Below the pieces are notes generated by a model, which saw only the letters and a list, made by a program, of their open reading frames with translations, was not told the DNA's origin and did not search any database. Made by a program: the position numbers and the translations under genes. DNA of 64,000 nt from Schistosoma haematobium (taxonomy: Eukaryota > Platyhelminthes > Trematoda > Strigeidida > Schistosomatidae): NCBI RefSeq assembly GCF_000699445.3, contig NC_067196.1, positions 89,692,364 to 89,756,363 on the forward strand, written 5' to 3'. Shown one piece after another: positions 1 to 14,400 of this stretch (within the stretch, counting starts at the first letter, position 1; each line of letters starts with the position of its first letter).

Positions 1-1713
1 CCTAGAAGCCTATTCCGTTATGCAGCCTCTCTTCGTCAAGCCAAAACAGGAGTTTCTCAACTGCTAGGTCTTAACGGCCCGACCAACAACGATGGCGACG
101 CCGCTAACCTTCTGGCAGCCCATTACTCTCAAACATTTCAACCGGCTGACATCAACTTTATTGACGACAGTCTCATCTCCAACTCCACAGGACTTTCTGA
201 AGTGGACCTAAGCGCTGACTTGGTGTTCCGGAAATTGCAGCACTTAAGACTTGACACTTCTCCTGGCCCGGATATGGTTCATCCTGCCATACTGAGGAGG
301 CAGCCTCAATCCTGGCAACGCCGCTTAGCGTGATGTTTTCACACTCGCTTAGCCGAGGCAAATTACCGGAAAACTGGAAGTTGGCTCACATCACACCAAT
401 TTTCAAAGGTGGTCGACGCAATGAACCTTCAAGTTATCGGCCGGTGGCTCTTCTGTCATTACCTTCAAAACTCATGGAGTCCCTGATATGCGACGGTTTA
501 AATGACTATCTACTGTCCTTAAATTTCTTCTCACCCCAACAGCATGGTTTCAGGAAGGGTTACTCTTGTATAACCAACCTGCTGACTGCGGTGGACAGAT
601 GGACAAGCATCCTCGATCGCAAGGGAAAGGTTGATGTCATTTACCTTGATTTCTCAAAAGCTTTTGATAAGGTTAACCACTTGTGTCTTATCAACAAGCT
701 CAAACGACTAGGTATCAAACCACCTCTAATCGATTGGCTTACTTCATACCTAAAAATCGACACTTTAAGGTTAGGGTTAATTTCACTTTATCTCAGGCTA
801 TGGAATGTCCTAGTGGGGTCCCCCAGGGCTCAGTACTAGGGCCTCTTCTCTTCTTGATCTACATAAATGATCTTCCTCAACAGGTAACGTCAGACTTACT
901 ACTTTTTGCCGACGACGTGAAACTTTGGAGAGAGATACGCAACCAAGACGATACACAGGCACTTCAGGAGGATCTGACGCGACTTCAAAGTTGGGCAGAC
1001 GATAACGGACTTACCTTTAACACTTCAAAGTGTAAAGTAGTCCATCTGCGACATGTCGCAAACTACAGTTACAACTTAGGAAACTCCTCTCTAGTAGTAT
1101 CCCAAGTCGAAAAGATTTAGGAGTCCTGGTGCCCCATGACTTAAAGTCTTACGCTAACTGTGACAAAAATGCCTTCCGAGCAAACCTTGCACTGGTAACG
1201 TTGAAGCGCATTTTTGGACAGTTTGACGGACGAACTTTCCATACAATCTTCAATAGTTTCATCCGTCCCCATTTAGAGTACGGAAACATAGTACTCCTCC
1301 CCTCACTCCATAAGGACAAGGTCACTTTGGAGCGTATCCAACGGCGAGCTACGAAATCAGTTCGAGGACTCAAATCTAAGCCTTACGAAGAACGCCTCCG
1401 TTCACTAGACCTTTACCCACTAGAATATAGGCGTCTTAGAGGTGATTTACTAATGGCTTATAGTATTCTTAACACTTCTGGACATCCTCTTAAACACCTA
1501 CTTAAGCTTAGTTCGAATAATAATCTAAGGGGTAACACCCAGAAACTGGAAACACAACATAGCAAGACGGAATGTAGACACAACTTCTACTCCTTAAGAG
1601 TTGTCAAAAGCTGGAATTCGCTGCCGGCCGAGCTAGTCCAAGCGACTTCTCAGGAGTCCTTCAAGAGGCAACTTGACCTATTCTTAAGGACCAAGGACAG
1701 CATCACATTATGA
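1..1713 (+). pseudogene. CR1-like non-LTR reverse transcriptase, 5' cut by the window edge, three frameshifts
   Basis: RT and thumb/C-terminal region of a CR1/Jockey-type retrotransposon. Frame 1 is open from base 1 to about 331 (...LDTSPGPDMVHPAILRR). It then shifts at roughly 297-302 into PENWKLAHITPIFKGG, YRPVALLSLPSKLMESLI, QHGFRKGYSC and [13 protein letters not shown] (motif A). It shifts again near 750 into [20 protein letters not shown] (motif B) and LLLFADDVKLW (FADD box), and a third time near 1110 into LGVLVPHDLK...RRLRGDLLMAYSIL. Each break looks like a single-base indel, so the copy cannot make one protein. The family is distinct from the CR1-like copy at 13.3-15.2 kb, although the C-terminal RRLRGDL block is shared. 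Confidence 0.85.
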
Positions 1714-1870
1714 TTTACCAATTTCTTTTCCTTTTTTATTGTTAACATACCTAGGTTCCTGCCTGGAGGATTTGGTGATCCCCTGCTACTAGACACGGAA
1801 GCCTGTTAAGCGAAAGCTTCTTCTATTCCGTCCACAACCATTTGAACCATTTGAACCATTTGAATGTAAC
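1714..1870 (+). mobile_element. 3' UTR and 9-bp tandem tail of the CR1-like element
   Basis: The stop at about 1713 is followed by a short untranslated region ending at 1840-1865 in three to four copies of CCATTTGAA. Short tandem 3' tails in place of poly(A) are typical of CR1-clade elements, so this marks the 3' boundary of the copy. Confidence 0.7.
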
Positions 1871-2906
1871 AAACATTAACTTTTTAAGCGGCTTTTTCAC
1901 ATTTTCTGCCTAAACTCGCGTATCACCGTGATATTGTAAGCAGTGTAACTCTAAGTCAGAATAACGACCGAACATTGTTACTGTTTGATATAAACCATTT
2001 ATCTTTGTGAATTTACTCTTATATTTTTCTATTGACAAACCATTATATACTGTGGAATATGTAATACACGTGGATTACATTATTTTTATACCAAAAACAA
2101 TTACCATGTCAATGAGAAATTTTGCTGAAGCTATTATGCTCGATGCTAAGAGAAAAAGCAGTAAAATTTATCATATTTCACTAACAAAAGGAACTATTCA
2201 TTTTTGGATTTATGACCAATACCATCTAAATCTGTATGATACACAAGTATCACACAAATTGTAGGTAATGGTTACTCTAACAGATTATAAAGTTGTTTCA
2301 TTGAGTTTCAGCTAGACTAACGTCGATGTAATAATCTGCTGTATTCAGTATTTTATGAATATTCAAGTGATATATATGTATCCATATGGATAAGTCGATT
2401 TCATCACTAATTCCGTTGGAGTTTTTCAAAAGACAGCATATATTCCCTGGTTTTGTACATGTACAAGTACCGTAACGGTGCACAGTACAATTCTGTGATT
2501 ATGTTAGTTAATTATTATGTGTTTTAGCTAGTATTCTTCATTAAACTTATCGATTTCAGAATAAAGTTTTAAATATCTACTCGGTTTGAAGGTTATTCAG
2601 TTGCAAAAGAACTTTCAAGCGCCGTTAGTTAGATTTGTATTCTCAGTAAACACGTTTCGCAGATAGCTGGCATATGTTTAGTGTAAACGGAAAGAGTGAG
2701 TTTCTACTTTTATTTTGTTAATCGATTCATTATCCAACTAATATGAGTGAATTTTCCGTTTCAGTTTTAGATCTAAGCTATGATATGGTTCATATACCAG
2801 CGAAAATAAATTTTAAGAACTGAAGGCTTTCTGTTATAAACATTCTTCGCTAATATCCATATACTGCTGTTATCTATCTGGAATGCTAAGCAAAGTTACA
2901 TACTAA
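1871..2906. other. AT-rich flank upstream of INPP1, nothing assignable
   Basis: Contains only short overlapping open frames on both strands without family signatures. It should include the INPP1 promoter and 5' UTR, but no TATA box or initiator could be singled out in this composition. No repeat family seen elsewhere in the window was recognised here. Confidence 0.4.
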
Positions 2907-3131
2907 ATGAATAAAACTGATCCATTGTGTGTCCAGTTGTTAAAAAGTTTAATTCTATGCAGCGAAAAAGCTGCCGTAATAGCCCGTACAATTAAAAGAC
3001 AAACTGGTATCTTTCAAACACTTGTTCAAGTGAAAGATTCAACTGAGGCTAATTTAAGATTCAGCGTAGATGTCAAAACTTTGGCCGATGTATTAATTCA
3101 AGAAGTTGTAAAGTACGACCTAAATTTACTT
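2907..3131 (+). CDS. INPP1: INPP1 exon 1 (start codon)
   Basis: Opens with ATG in [20 protein letters not shown] and runs 75 codons to a GTAAGT donor at 3132, phase 0. The SEKAA...IAR helix and the [14 protein letters not shown] segment match the N-terminus of INPP1 and supply the first metal-binding Asp (residue 55). No longer in-frame extension with family similarity was seen upstream, so this ATG is preferred. Confidence 0.88.
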
Positions 3132-6100
3132 GTAAGTTATTCTCACTGATAACGCTGTATTTGATTTTGTTCCCTCTTGATACATTTTCAAACCAAAGAT
3201 CAAGCAGTGAATAGCCGGACAGCCTTTTGTGAGCTAGAGATCCCAAAATTAACTAACTATTCAAAGATATACAGGGATGACTTTTCCTATAAGAATAGTG
3301 TGAATTTATTCCGATAATTAGAAGCATTTGGAAATCATATGCTAACTAAAAATACCCGAAATAGTGCAATCTAAGGCAGGTAGAACCAGATGAACACAAA
3401 TTAACGTATTATTTTTGTGATTCGTAATAAGCACGTAATCAAGTACAAAGGAATCATCAGTTAGTACAAATATCGCACTTAAATAATAGTTGTTATAAAA
3501 CTTGTACACTCTCCTTCAACAACACTTGCTGTGATCTTCTAAAAATGCACACGTTCGAAATGGTTTTTGCACAGCTGGGTTTTGTAAACGGAACAAGCAC
3601 CTATTATCCTTTTTGTATCTTTGACATTAAAGCACTTTCTTCAGGTTATTGTAAAATAAATGCATTCATCATTACCCACGATGTATTCAGCGTTCAGTTT
3701 CGTTTCTGGTCATCCGATATCTAGCTATTATTCAAGAAAGTTGAGCAGTTACTTTATGAATTTTACTTTGATATTACTATGATAAAACTTCCCCTATTCA
3801 TGATTAAATCTGTCTAAACCAGTTTGATTCGATTATGTGTCGATTAATTAATATCTAAGTTACTTACGCTTTTACGTTTGGGGAATCTATCCTCTTTCAT
3901 GAAAAACTTCATAGTTAATCTATTGCACAATAATGTGGCATTCCTTACTCGGTGACATAATCAGTGTAAACGTATATTTTATTACGGTTCTCACATTTAT
4001 CTTTCCACCTCTTACCTATGCCTCAGCTTGGCAGCGGAAACGCAAAGAGTATATCACAGGAGAAACTATAGAAGCGCTTGGTCGATCATGAAGGTGATGT
4101 CCAATCCATTGCAGCTTCCAATAGTGTTTGAGAAATTGTAAAAACACTGATGACATTCACCTATGGCTTAAACCAAAACACTAAGCAATACCAATGGATT
4201 TGGGTGGCATCTGCCAAGTCGATAAGTGCTCCTAAACTCATCCTGCCAAACTTTAAATTCTCTGCAAAGTAAAGACAACCGAAAATTTAAACGAACTAAA
4301 GTTTGATCAGTAATCATGAGCAGCGATAGGAAACAAAGTCGGGAAAAATTGGAGATTGGTGGCTGCAGTTTATTCAAGATGAAATTCAGATGTAACAAAG
4401 AGCTAATTGGAAGTTGTATGTTCAAGGAACAGTCTAAGCACGCAAGCCTATATAACCAAACCATACAAAACAACAGATATTACTCAGTAGCTAAGTTGAA
4501 GATTAAAGAAAGTATAGAATATGGTCTTTTCAGTGCTATGTGACTTTCCAAACTAAATTGAATGGAGCAAGATTCAAGCCTTAAGCTTGATTATTTAACG
4601 CCGAGCTCTTTGACCGTTATACTAGTGCTCCTGCATTAAATAAAACTGACAAAAAATATCGTCGCTTATCTTTCTTTTATCTACATAAGCAAAGTTTAGT
4701 TATATTACACAATTTTTATGTTTATTAGACGTTGTAACGTTATATATTGATCTTACCCAAAATTTTTGATAGAACTTTTTAGTACTATCAAAGCATTAAC
4801 TTTAAAACTTTCAGTTTCCTGGATTCAATAATTCGGTGTTTGGTGAAGAAAATAATCGTTTTTCTGGTAGTTCCGGTAAAACAGTGACAATTCAACTATC
4901 TTCTAGAGAAAATCTCGCTGATCTTTTAGGTAAGAGTGTGGCTTTCTTTTTATTGCATTTTCATGAAGGTTGTGAAATGAGAAAGCATTTTTTCGTGTAT
5001 TCATTATAGTTAATGATGAGCACGCATACAAAACAGATGCTACGCATCAATAAATTTTTGATGATAGCTTTTTAACCACTGACATGCCCTCATTTTAGTA
5101 ATCACTGAAGTAGCTGAACGGCGAAATTCTTTGGCAAGTCAAACGCTATTTGGATTATGCTATAAAACAAACCGAAGTGCAGTAGCAGAATAATTATCGT
5201 TTACATCTAACTCAGCTGTTCACGAACAAAGTAGTAATTTGCTAGTTTTGTGCAGTTTAGACCAATTCTCACCGTGTATACTTTTATATAAAAGCCTTTA
5301 ATGGTAGACATTATTTGATATTAGATTCTTATTTTCTTGTCTGACTTCTGAGCTCACATTTTATCTTTAGAATTTCAAGTTTGTACGAGCTATTTAATTT
5401 CTGGCCAGTTTATACCCTAGTTTCACTTCGGCTTGAGACGATTTAGAACAAAAAGAAAAAAAGATGACTACTTCATCTTAGAATGGTTCTTCGCAGAGGT
5501 ACTTACCGGTTACTCCTCTAAAGATAGAATACTTGACTTTCAGACTTGCAATTTTTCTATATTATATGTTCATTGGGAATCTGTTTTGCACAATCTTTGA
5601 ATTTAACTCTCTACTAGATGCATCACTTTAAAAATCGTAACTGCATAAACATGCTAGTAACTATTAACGGCTATTTACACCATTATATAACATTTCTTAC
5701 TAAAATTTATGACTGTATAATCGGATTCATTTCTTATCTTTAACTTTTCAGTTGATGTTTTAGGCAACGATTTAGATTTTGCAAATCAATTAAGTGAAAT
5801 TTGTTTTCGACCGCTAGAATCGTTTCAGACACAATTTTCAGTGTGTAATATTTGGGAAGATTTGATCTCCAATTGTAATTCACTATTTAAAATAACCGAT
5901 ATAAAATATTCTGATATTGGAACATTTGGTGTATGGATCGATCCAATAGGTATGTGTGATTGGATTCACTTTGCTGTTTTTACAAATTTTTCATGGAAAA
6001 TCCACTTTTAGCAAGGGTTTACGAACATAAATACTGGTGTGTATGTACATTCTGCCAAGCTCCAAATAAGGCGAGATGTGTGTCTTGAATCCAACAGCCA

Positions 6101-9100
6101 CCCAAATACCAAAACTTTTAAATAGTTCAGTTTTGTTTATGTTTATTTCTCCGGGATTTTTAAATTGCGCATTTTACAAGGCCTATTTGTTTAATAAACA
6201 GATTTATGCTACTAACTTGAAAAGGACTTAATAATGGTTCGATCAGTAGAAGAATATAACGGTTTATTTCACTTTATCATGTTTTTTTCTCATCATCTGT
6301 TTACAATCCATAATATGTAGACATCAAAAGTTATCAATTGGCCTTGTTTGATGTTAATACCTACACTTATTATCATGATCTATAAAAATTTGAAACAAAT
6401 AAAGAATTAGAGTGACTCAAGTAGCACTAAGGTAGCGTTTCAGAGTATCAAGCTGAATATACGGATTCAAATCCCACATAGAGCACCAGCTCTCCAACAA
6501 CGCCGAGTATACCTTGTTGACGAATGTCAGCTAGTACAAAACCTAGGTTATACATGGTTTGTTATCACTTACTTTGAACCATCTAACATCATCTGAACTA
6601 AAATAAACTAAATATCGACTACTTACGTAATCAGTTACTGTAACTGCCAGTAACTATAACCTCATCTTCTTTATTTTGTATGACTAGTGATTTTCTTCTT
6701 CAATATACGTCAACCTTCACTGTACTCTTAGGTCTTCGTCTTTTGGTTATTATTGTTTCGAACATCATTACTTCATTGACTAAATTCCGTCAGATCTTTA
6801 CTGCGAATATTACTTCAGGTTATTTGCAACCAATTATTAAGATTCCATGAAACGATATGTTAAATTCATTTTATTTTACAAATCTTGATATTCTTGCTCT
6901 AATTAAATTTATCAAAGGAAAATAATGTAGGAAAATTACTTAGATTCTTGTTACACCATACTGAAACTTATACATATTAACTTCGAACCTACTTCATCTA
7001 TCCATGTACTCTAATGTTCAATCTTTATTTTAATTTTAAAATATTATAGGTTATTAGTAACTAATGATAGATAGATCAAAATAAAATGTATCGTTATTTT
7101 AATTCACTAATCAACTTATTGTTTTTAATCTAAAGACTAATGAATCAATTGTTAGTTATCATAAATCAAAAGTCTTTTTTTCTAGTTTGAAAATATTTCT
7201 CTTTTTATTAGGAACATTAAAATGGACTAGAATAAAGTTTGTAGAGGTTAAGTAGGATAAAATTTCTATCACGAATTCTTTAGTTATCAATATTATTGCT
7301 TACTTACGCCTGTTATTCCCAAAGGTGCATAGCAAGCATTCCTCAAACCACTCTGACTTGAACCTTCTTTTCTAGTTCCATCCAATTCTTGTTCATTGTT
7401 CTTATATTTGTCTCCACTTCTCGGTGTAATGTGTTCTTTGATCTCCCTCTTCTCCTTTGGCCTTGAGGATTCCATGTGAAGGCTTGTCTTGTGACGTAGT
7501 TGGGTGCTTTCTTCAATGTGTGTCCTATCCACTTCCAGCACTTCTTCCTGATTTCTTCCTCCACTGGAATCTGGTTTGTTCTCTCCCACAGTTGGTTGTT
7601 GCTTATAGTGTCTGGTCAACGGATCTGAAGTACTTTGCGTAGACAACCGTTAATAAACACTTGTATCTTCTGGATGGTGGTTTTCGTAGTTCTCCAAGTT
7701 TCCACCCCATATAGTAGAACTGTTTTGACATTTGTTTTGAAACTTTTACGTTTGGTGTTGATTGACAGTTGTTTTGAGTTCCAGATGTTCTTCAGTTGTA
7801 AATATGCTGCTCTTACTTTGCCGATCCGCGCCTTCACATCTGCATCAGATCCACCGTGTTCATCAATCATGCTGCCCGGATATGTAGAGGCTTTTACATC
7901 TTCCAAATCTTCTCCGTCCAGTGTGATTCGATTGGTGCATGCTGTGTTGTATCGCAGAATATTACTTTTCCCTTTGTGTATGTTGAGACCTACTGCTGTT
8001 GAGGCTGCTGCTACACTGGTCGTCTTCTCCTGCATTTGTTGTTGTGTGTGAGATAGAAGAGCCAGATCAATATTATAATTTTTTTAAAAATGTCTTTGAA
8101 GGCTTGGCAAACGATTTGATGGGATACACTAAACTCGAACTTAAACAAAATATATTATAAAATAGTAAGGTTTAAATAAAAAGTTTTAAAGATCTGAAGA
8201 GATGTAACACTGTTTAGTCGCCTAAACTAATTAAAGTAAATATAATTTTTGATCAGTGACTGATATTTTGAACATCCGTCGTCGTAACTATTAAGTTAAT
8301 GACTTATTTATTGGAACACATAAATATTGATAAAAAGGAGCATCAAACAGATATGTGCCACACAAACCATTATATTTGTGTGTGGGCTGTGATACTGCTC
8401 GGTTGCCTAAACAGAAGCAGGTGGTTTTCTTAGGGGGCCAAACTCGGAGCCTACGACCTAAAGGTCTGATCCATAAGGCAGTGGAGCATCGTAAGGAGAT
8501 GGAGTCCCATGGTAGCCAGTGACCAGCGATTGGTTCATACGCCATTTATTCCTTCAGGATACTGGAACTCATGTACACCACTGATTTGGAATCAGGGTTT
8601 TCCAACTCACCTAGGTGGACTCTCCGTGTCCACTAATCCAGTTAAAGCGCCGGACATTCGCTTTCCGTCCTCTCAATTTCGTAAACACCAGTAATGCCGT
8701 GAGTAGGACTCCCCTGGCAGTGACCGTATACGCGTGGCCATATGAGAGCATTTGGAGAGGGAACACTTACTCTCCCCAACCTCAACTGTACCCGGGCATT
8801 TGGGGGCATTCAGTACCAATATTCATTTGTGTTGGTAAATATCTTAATCATTACTCTTAAATTGAAAAAAGCCTTACTGTTCATTTAATGAAACACAATG
8901 TTCTTAAAATATTAATAATTTCCATTGTGAAAATTAGAAAAACACATATCAATGAACAAAATTGTTTTCAGTTAGATTGTCATCAGTCTTCATTCTTATA
9001 TACATGAATGTTTATATGAAAATATTCAACCAATCAAGACAATCTATGTATCAATGATCACAATAAAACAGATTGAATAACTAAAATTAACAGGTAAACA

Positions 9101-9211
9101 GTACAAAATGATAGAAAGAAGACAGATGTACTAGTAGTATTGATGAAAATAACAAAAATTCTGGGCAATAGTTCAATATAGGAAGTAGGTCAAGCTTCAA
9201 TAAACAAACTG

Positions 9212-9255
<44 letters not shown>

Positions 9256-11020
9256 CACAAAACATTAAAATTACATAAAAGGAAATGTGTAAATAATTAC
9301 ATAGTGAAGAATAGAAGCGAAAATAGGTGAAAAGTGACAAACAAATACAGGATGTGAGAAAATCAATGAAATCGTTTATTAAGTCATGTCCGACCCAGGA
9401 AGCGATAGATGAGTTACGATTTTTTTTCTGAACACATAATTTAGGGTTTTAGGTTCAGATCCCTATAGCTTCTGTTGTATGTAGGAGAACTCCATTAGGT
9501 AATGACGAACGTATACGATAGATCACTCAAAACGGTTCACTTTTATCCACCATATAACCACTGTCAATCAGGTTTGCCAAAATAGAGCTGAGTTTCTTTT
9601 TTGTGTTGCCCTTTCCAAAACAAGCTGGGAGCTTTTCAATTATTTGTTGGTTAAGTCGCCTGGTGGTAGGCCTAATATAGCTACCTATCTAGGAGCAGCT
9701 GGATTAGTAGATGCACAGTGAGGAGGCAAACTTGGGTAACTTATCCTTTTTGGTGGTGTTTTGTTCTCTGAGCTGGATGGTTTGGTCGTGGAGCTTTCAT
9801 CGTTCTTCTGAACGACATCATCAGCACAAACTTCAGATAAAAGCTCAGAGAACAAAACACCACCAAAATCATCCACCTAAGCTACAAATCTTCTCCACCA
9901 TCTCAACTTATCCTTTTCTTGGTTAGACATTACTGGCCTACAAGGAAATGTCAACTCAAGGTTGGCTGCGTAGAATGTCATATTAGCTGCCCTCGCTAAT
10001 TTAGAATACCGGGATTATCTAAACACATCCCCGTTGATTTGTATTTTTAAGAACAGATATTTCTGTCGAGTGGTCAATATCCCCAGCTTATTTCCCGCAG
10101 ATGCATGTACTTTTTTAAAAATTTCCTGTGTAACCGATCTACATCGGTGTTATTAATAAACTCCAACTCCTTCTTTATGGTATCATCTGAGATCTTTTTT
10201 CTCTGCTTATTAGATATATAATCAGACTTTCTTGTAGCGGATGAAAGTGAAACTAGAATGATGTGTACTAGCAAACAAAGTAGCTCTTTCCATATATCCT
10301 TCTACTCAACGAGCGATCAACCCATCTATTCTTACTCTACCGTTCATAAAAATTTACATTATATGTCTTATCTAGTAAAACTTTAAAATTGTACATGTCC
10401 AAGAATAGATTTTATTATAAACATGAAAACGGAACGAACTCAGATGTCCAGACGTCAATATATAGAGTAGAGTAGATGAAATACACCATCGAAAGTTATT
10501 TATTAAAGTAATCTACGTAACAGCATTCATTTAATCTCAATAGTTGAGATCATGGGTCATTTGAAGCTAGACCATTATGGAAAGCCTGGAAGCACTGAAC
10601 GGCTGTTCCGTCACATCATGGGACTCCTCAGCAGTGTGCGTCTACGACCTCGCCTTAGGGGATTCGAACCCAGGACCTATCAGTCTCGCACGTGAGCGCT
10701 TAACCACTAGACCACTGAGCCGGGCGGCATCCAACGGTATTAATATCTATCTTCAAGCAATTCATGAAATTGCGCCACCGTCTACCATTGTCTTCAGTAA
10801 GTTACTATCTCACAACTGATAGTTCTGATAGGCCCTGGATTCGAATTTCGCCAGGTGTGATCGTGGGTGCGCACTGCTGATCAATGCCATACTAGGATGA
10901 AACGGCCGTCTAGTGCTTTCAGGCTTTCCATAGTCGTCTAGCTTCAATCGAATCATGATCTCAATTATTGGAATTACTACAATCTCCACAAAACCCCTTC
11001 TGATACTGTTCATTAATATC

Positions 11021-11059
<39 letters not shown>

Positions 11060-11459
11060 CTTAATTTTATTTCTATTTATACCCTTCTCATTTTTGTTTC
11101 TTTTTTCTTTGACCGTTTTTTTCTTTCTATAGACTCAACAGCTGATTATGCTCAAGATCAATTTGATAAATTTCATTTTACTTCAACTAATTCATCATCT
11201 ACTCATTTATCTGGTATAGAATTAGATAATCTAAATCAAATTAATCATTTTTTGATAATCCAACAAGTTTAATACGTTTCTATCATGGTGGTCTTATTAA
11301 TGTTACAATTTTATTAGGTTTATTTGATTATTCAAATGGTTTACCATTAATTGGTGTTATAAATCAACCATTCTATTTAAATAATATTATCAATTCACCT
11401 AATAATGATAATCATTTATCAACTGATGAAATAAAGTAAGATTTATAATAATAATAATA

Positions 11460-11497
<38 letters not shown>

Positions 11498-14400
11498 TAA
11501 TATTATTATTGTTTGATTATTGAATTATTAAAGATTCCTATTGTGAAAATTAGAACAATATATGTAAGCGAACAATTGTTTATTATTAGATCGTCATCAG
11601 GCTTTCCTTTAAAATATACGAAAATGTTAAACCAGTAATCAATAATCACAAATTCAGCTGTTCCTGTGAAGATCGCTATATCAGGTATACTACCAGGCAA
11701 CTTAACCAACGAATGAGTGAACATCTACTAGCTTGGTTTATAAAGAGTCAGTCCTATCTTGGCACATCTTATTGATAACGATCATACTTACTTACTTACT
11801 TACTTACGCCTGTTACTCCTAATGGAGCGTAGAAAGCCGACCAGCATTCCTCGAACCACTTTGTTCTGGGCCTTCTTTTCTAATTCCATCCAATTCTTGT
11901 TCATTCTTCTCATATCTATCTCCATTTCTCGGCGTAATGCGTTCTTTAGTCTTCCTTTTCTCCTTTAGTTTTGAGGATTCCATGTGAGGGCTTGTCTTGT
12001 GACACAGTTGGGTGGTTTCTTCAATGTATGTCCTATCCACTTCCAGCAATTCTTCCTGATTTCTTCCTCCACTGGAATCTGGTTTGTTCTCTCCCACAGT
12101 AGGTTGTTGTTGATAGTGTCTGGTCAACGGATCTGAAGTATTTTGCGTAGACAACGTAGATAACGATCATACTGTAGATAAATCGGAAACATTTCGAGTG
12201 ATCTATCGTATACCTCCATCATTTCCCAACGGAGTTCGTTCCTGTCTCCTACATATAGCTGAAGCCATTGGAATTCGTACAGATAACCTCAATTTATGTG
12301 TACAGAAGAAATTCGTAACCCTCCTACCCCTTCCATGATCAGTTGTACCTTAGCAAATGATCCTTTATTGCATTTTATTATTTATTTATTTCATTCTATT
12401 TTTGTCATCATTAACCTTATTTTCACATCCATTATTTGTCTGTAACTTTCCGCCTCTTTCCGTTTGTATTCTTCACTGTCTAATTATTTACTCACTTCTT
12501 ATTACATGATGGTTTTAATGTTTTGTGATGACTATTGTAATTCTATTTACCCATGTTTGTTTGACATTCTATTTCCAATGTTTAACTGTTGATATGACTT
12601 TTGTTATTCTATTTTATTTTATTATTCTAACTACTATCAGTACACCTCTATTCCTATTATCAACTTGTACTATTACCTATTATGTGTAGAGACTTATCCT
12701 ATTTCATTGTGATTATTGACCCATATTGCCTTGATTGGTTTAAAATTTTCATATAAATATTCATGTATATTAGAGGAAAACCTGATGACAATCTAATTGA
12801 AAACAATATTGTTCGCTTATATGTATTGTTCTAATGAATTATTGGTTACAATCATTGATTTTAAGCTAATTGAATGTAGATTAGATCAGCATCCGGTAAC
12901 TATCAGTAATCTTATATGATTAAGTTCCTTAATATAGACAAATGATCTTATTATGATTTAGTAGATGTTTAATAGAACTTTACCACTTCATAATTCTAAT
13001 GCTAAGCATTGAGTATTGTGTAAAAATGGTACATTGATTATAGTTGGTATCTAACATTTTTATCAACTGAGATGATGTTATTGCATACTAGGTAAGATAT
13101 TTTCAATTGATTAAGAGTATGTTTGAAACAGAATAAAAGTGGACATTCTTTAACTTGACAATGATCTATTAAGTTACTAACAATTCATCTATATCAACTA
13201 GGCTATCTGATTATGGTCTTTGTGGAGTTTAATACATTATTCCTTTTAGTACATCTCTTGTATAATATTTAAAATAAACTGAGCCACAAGTGATATAATC
13301 TTGAAAAGAGCAAGAATAAAAACAAAGATTCTAGCAGAATAGCATGAATTCATTTTGATTTTGTCTGGTTCTCATCAGCTGCTTACAACCTGTGATATTT
13401 AAAAATCATAATTACATAATGGGTTTAAATGACTTAAATAAAAGAGTTTGGTTGGAAGTTATATTGAAGACATATTAGTATAGTATAACAAGGGTATAAA
13501 TAAATTGAATAGACTGAATATTGTAAATATATATATCTTATGTAAAAGAGCATTCTTCAACATTGATTGTGACAGCAGTTCAAACGGCTAAGAACAAGTG
13601 ATTAAATAATGAGTAAACATTGATAGGAATATAATGAGTAGAGCTCAGTTGAGAAAATAAGATTATTAATTTGAAAGATTCAGATTTCAGATTTGTGTAG
13701 TAAGGACAGAAGGCCTACGGCCTATGTTATTCCTTTTCTAGTATGCTTCTGTGAGTGTCCAGTTTTCTCTTGAAAGAGTCAATTGAAGGTGCGGACACCA
13801 CTGCTTCAGGCAGGAGGTTCCAAGTATTGATGACTCGGTGTGAAAACCTGTATGCCACGGGTATTTTGTTCGTTCTTGGCTTTTCTACTCGCCTGCTATG
13901 TCCTCTGAGGTGTCCCGATCTAGTGGGAAGAAAGAGAGAGAATAAGTTAGGTCCGAAATCATTTCTCAGTATTCTGTACATCAATATTAGATCTCCCCTT
14001 AGTCTGCGATAGGACAGAGTAAAGAGGTTCAGTTTTTCAAGCCGCTCTTTATATGATAAACCCCGGAGTTCCGGAATTGCACGCGTAGCTGCCCTTTGTA
14101 CCTTTTCTAGTATGTCTGAGTCACCTTTTAAACAGGGGCTTGCAGCCTGAACACAGTTCTCTAACTTAGTTCTCACTAAGGATGTGTATAATGTGGTGAA
14201 CATGGTAGTATCAAGCTTAGTGAATGTCCTTTTTAAAGCCCAGAGGGTTCGAAACCCCTTAACTGCGACCTCCCGGCAATGGGCCGTCGTCTTAAGATCA
14301 TTGCTCACTGTCACCCCTAGGTCCTTATGAGACCGGACTACGGGTAATGACACATCCCCTATGTTGTACGTATTAACCTTTGAATCCCCCAAGTGCATGT

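Noticed and set aside
4168..4543. Overlapping open frames of about 75-100 codons on both strands in INPP1 intron 1
   Set aside because: No motifs, low complexity, and opposite-strand overlap; they look like chance frames.
9685..9876. Minus-strand open frame [16 protein letters not shown]...
   Set aside because: Runs through the foldback arms of family E; the frame is not kept in the other copies.
10660..10735. tRNA gene from A- and B-box matches
   Set aside because: The boxes belong to the SINE head; no acceptor stem or anticodon arm can be drawn, and the same block recurs in many SINE copies.
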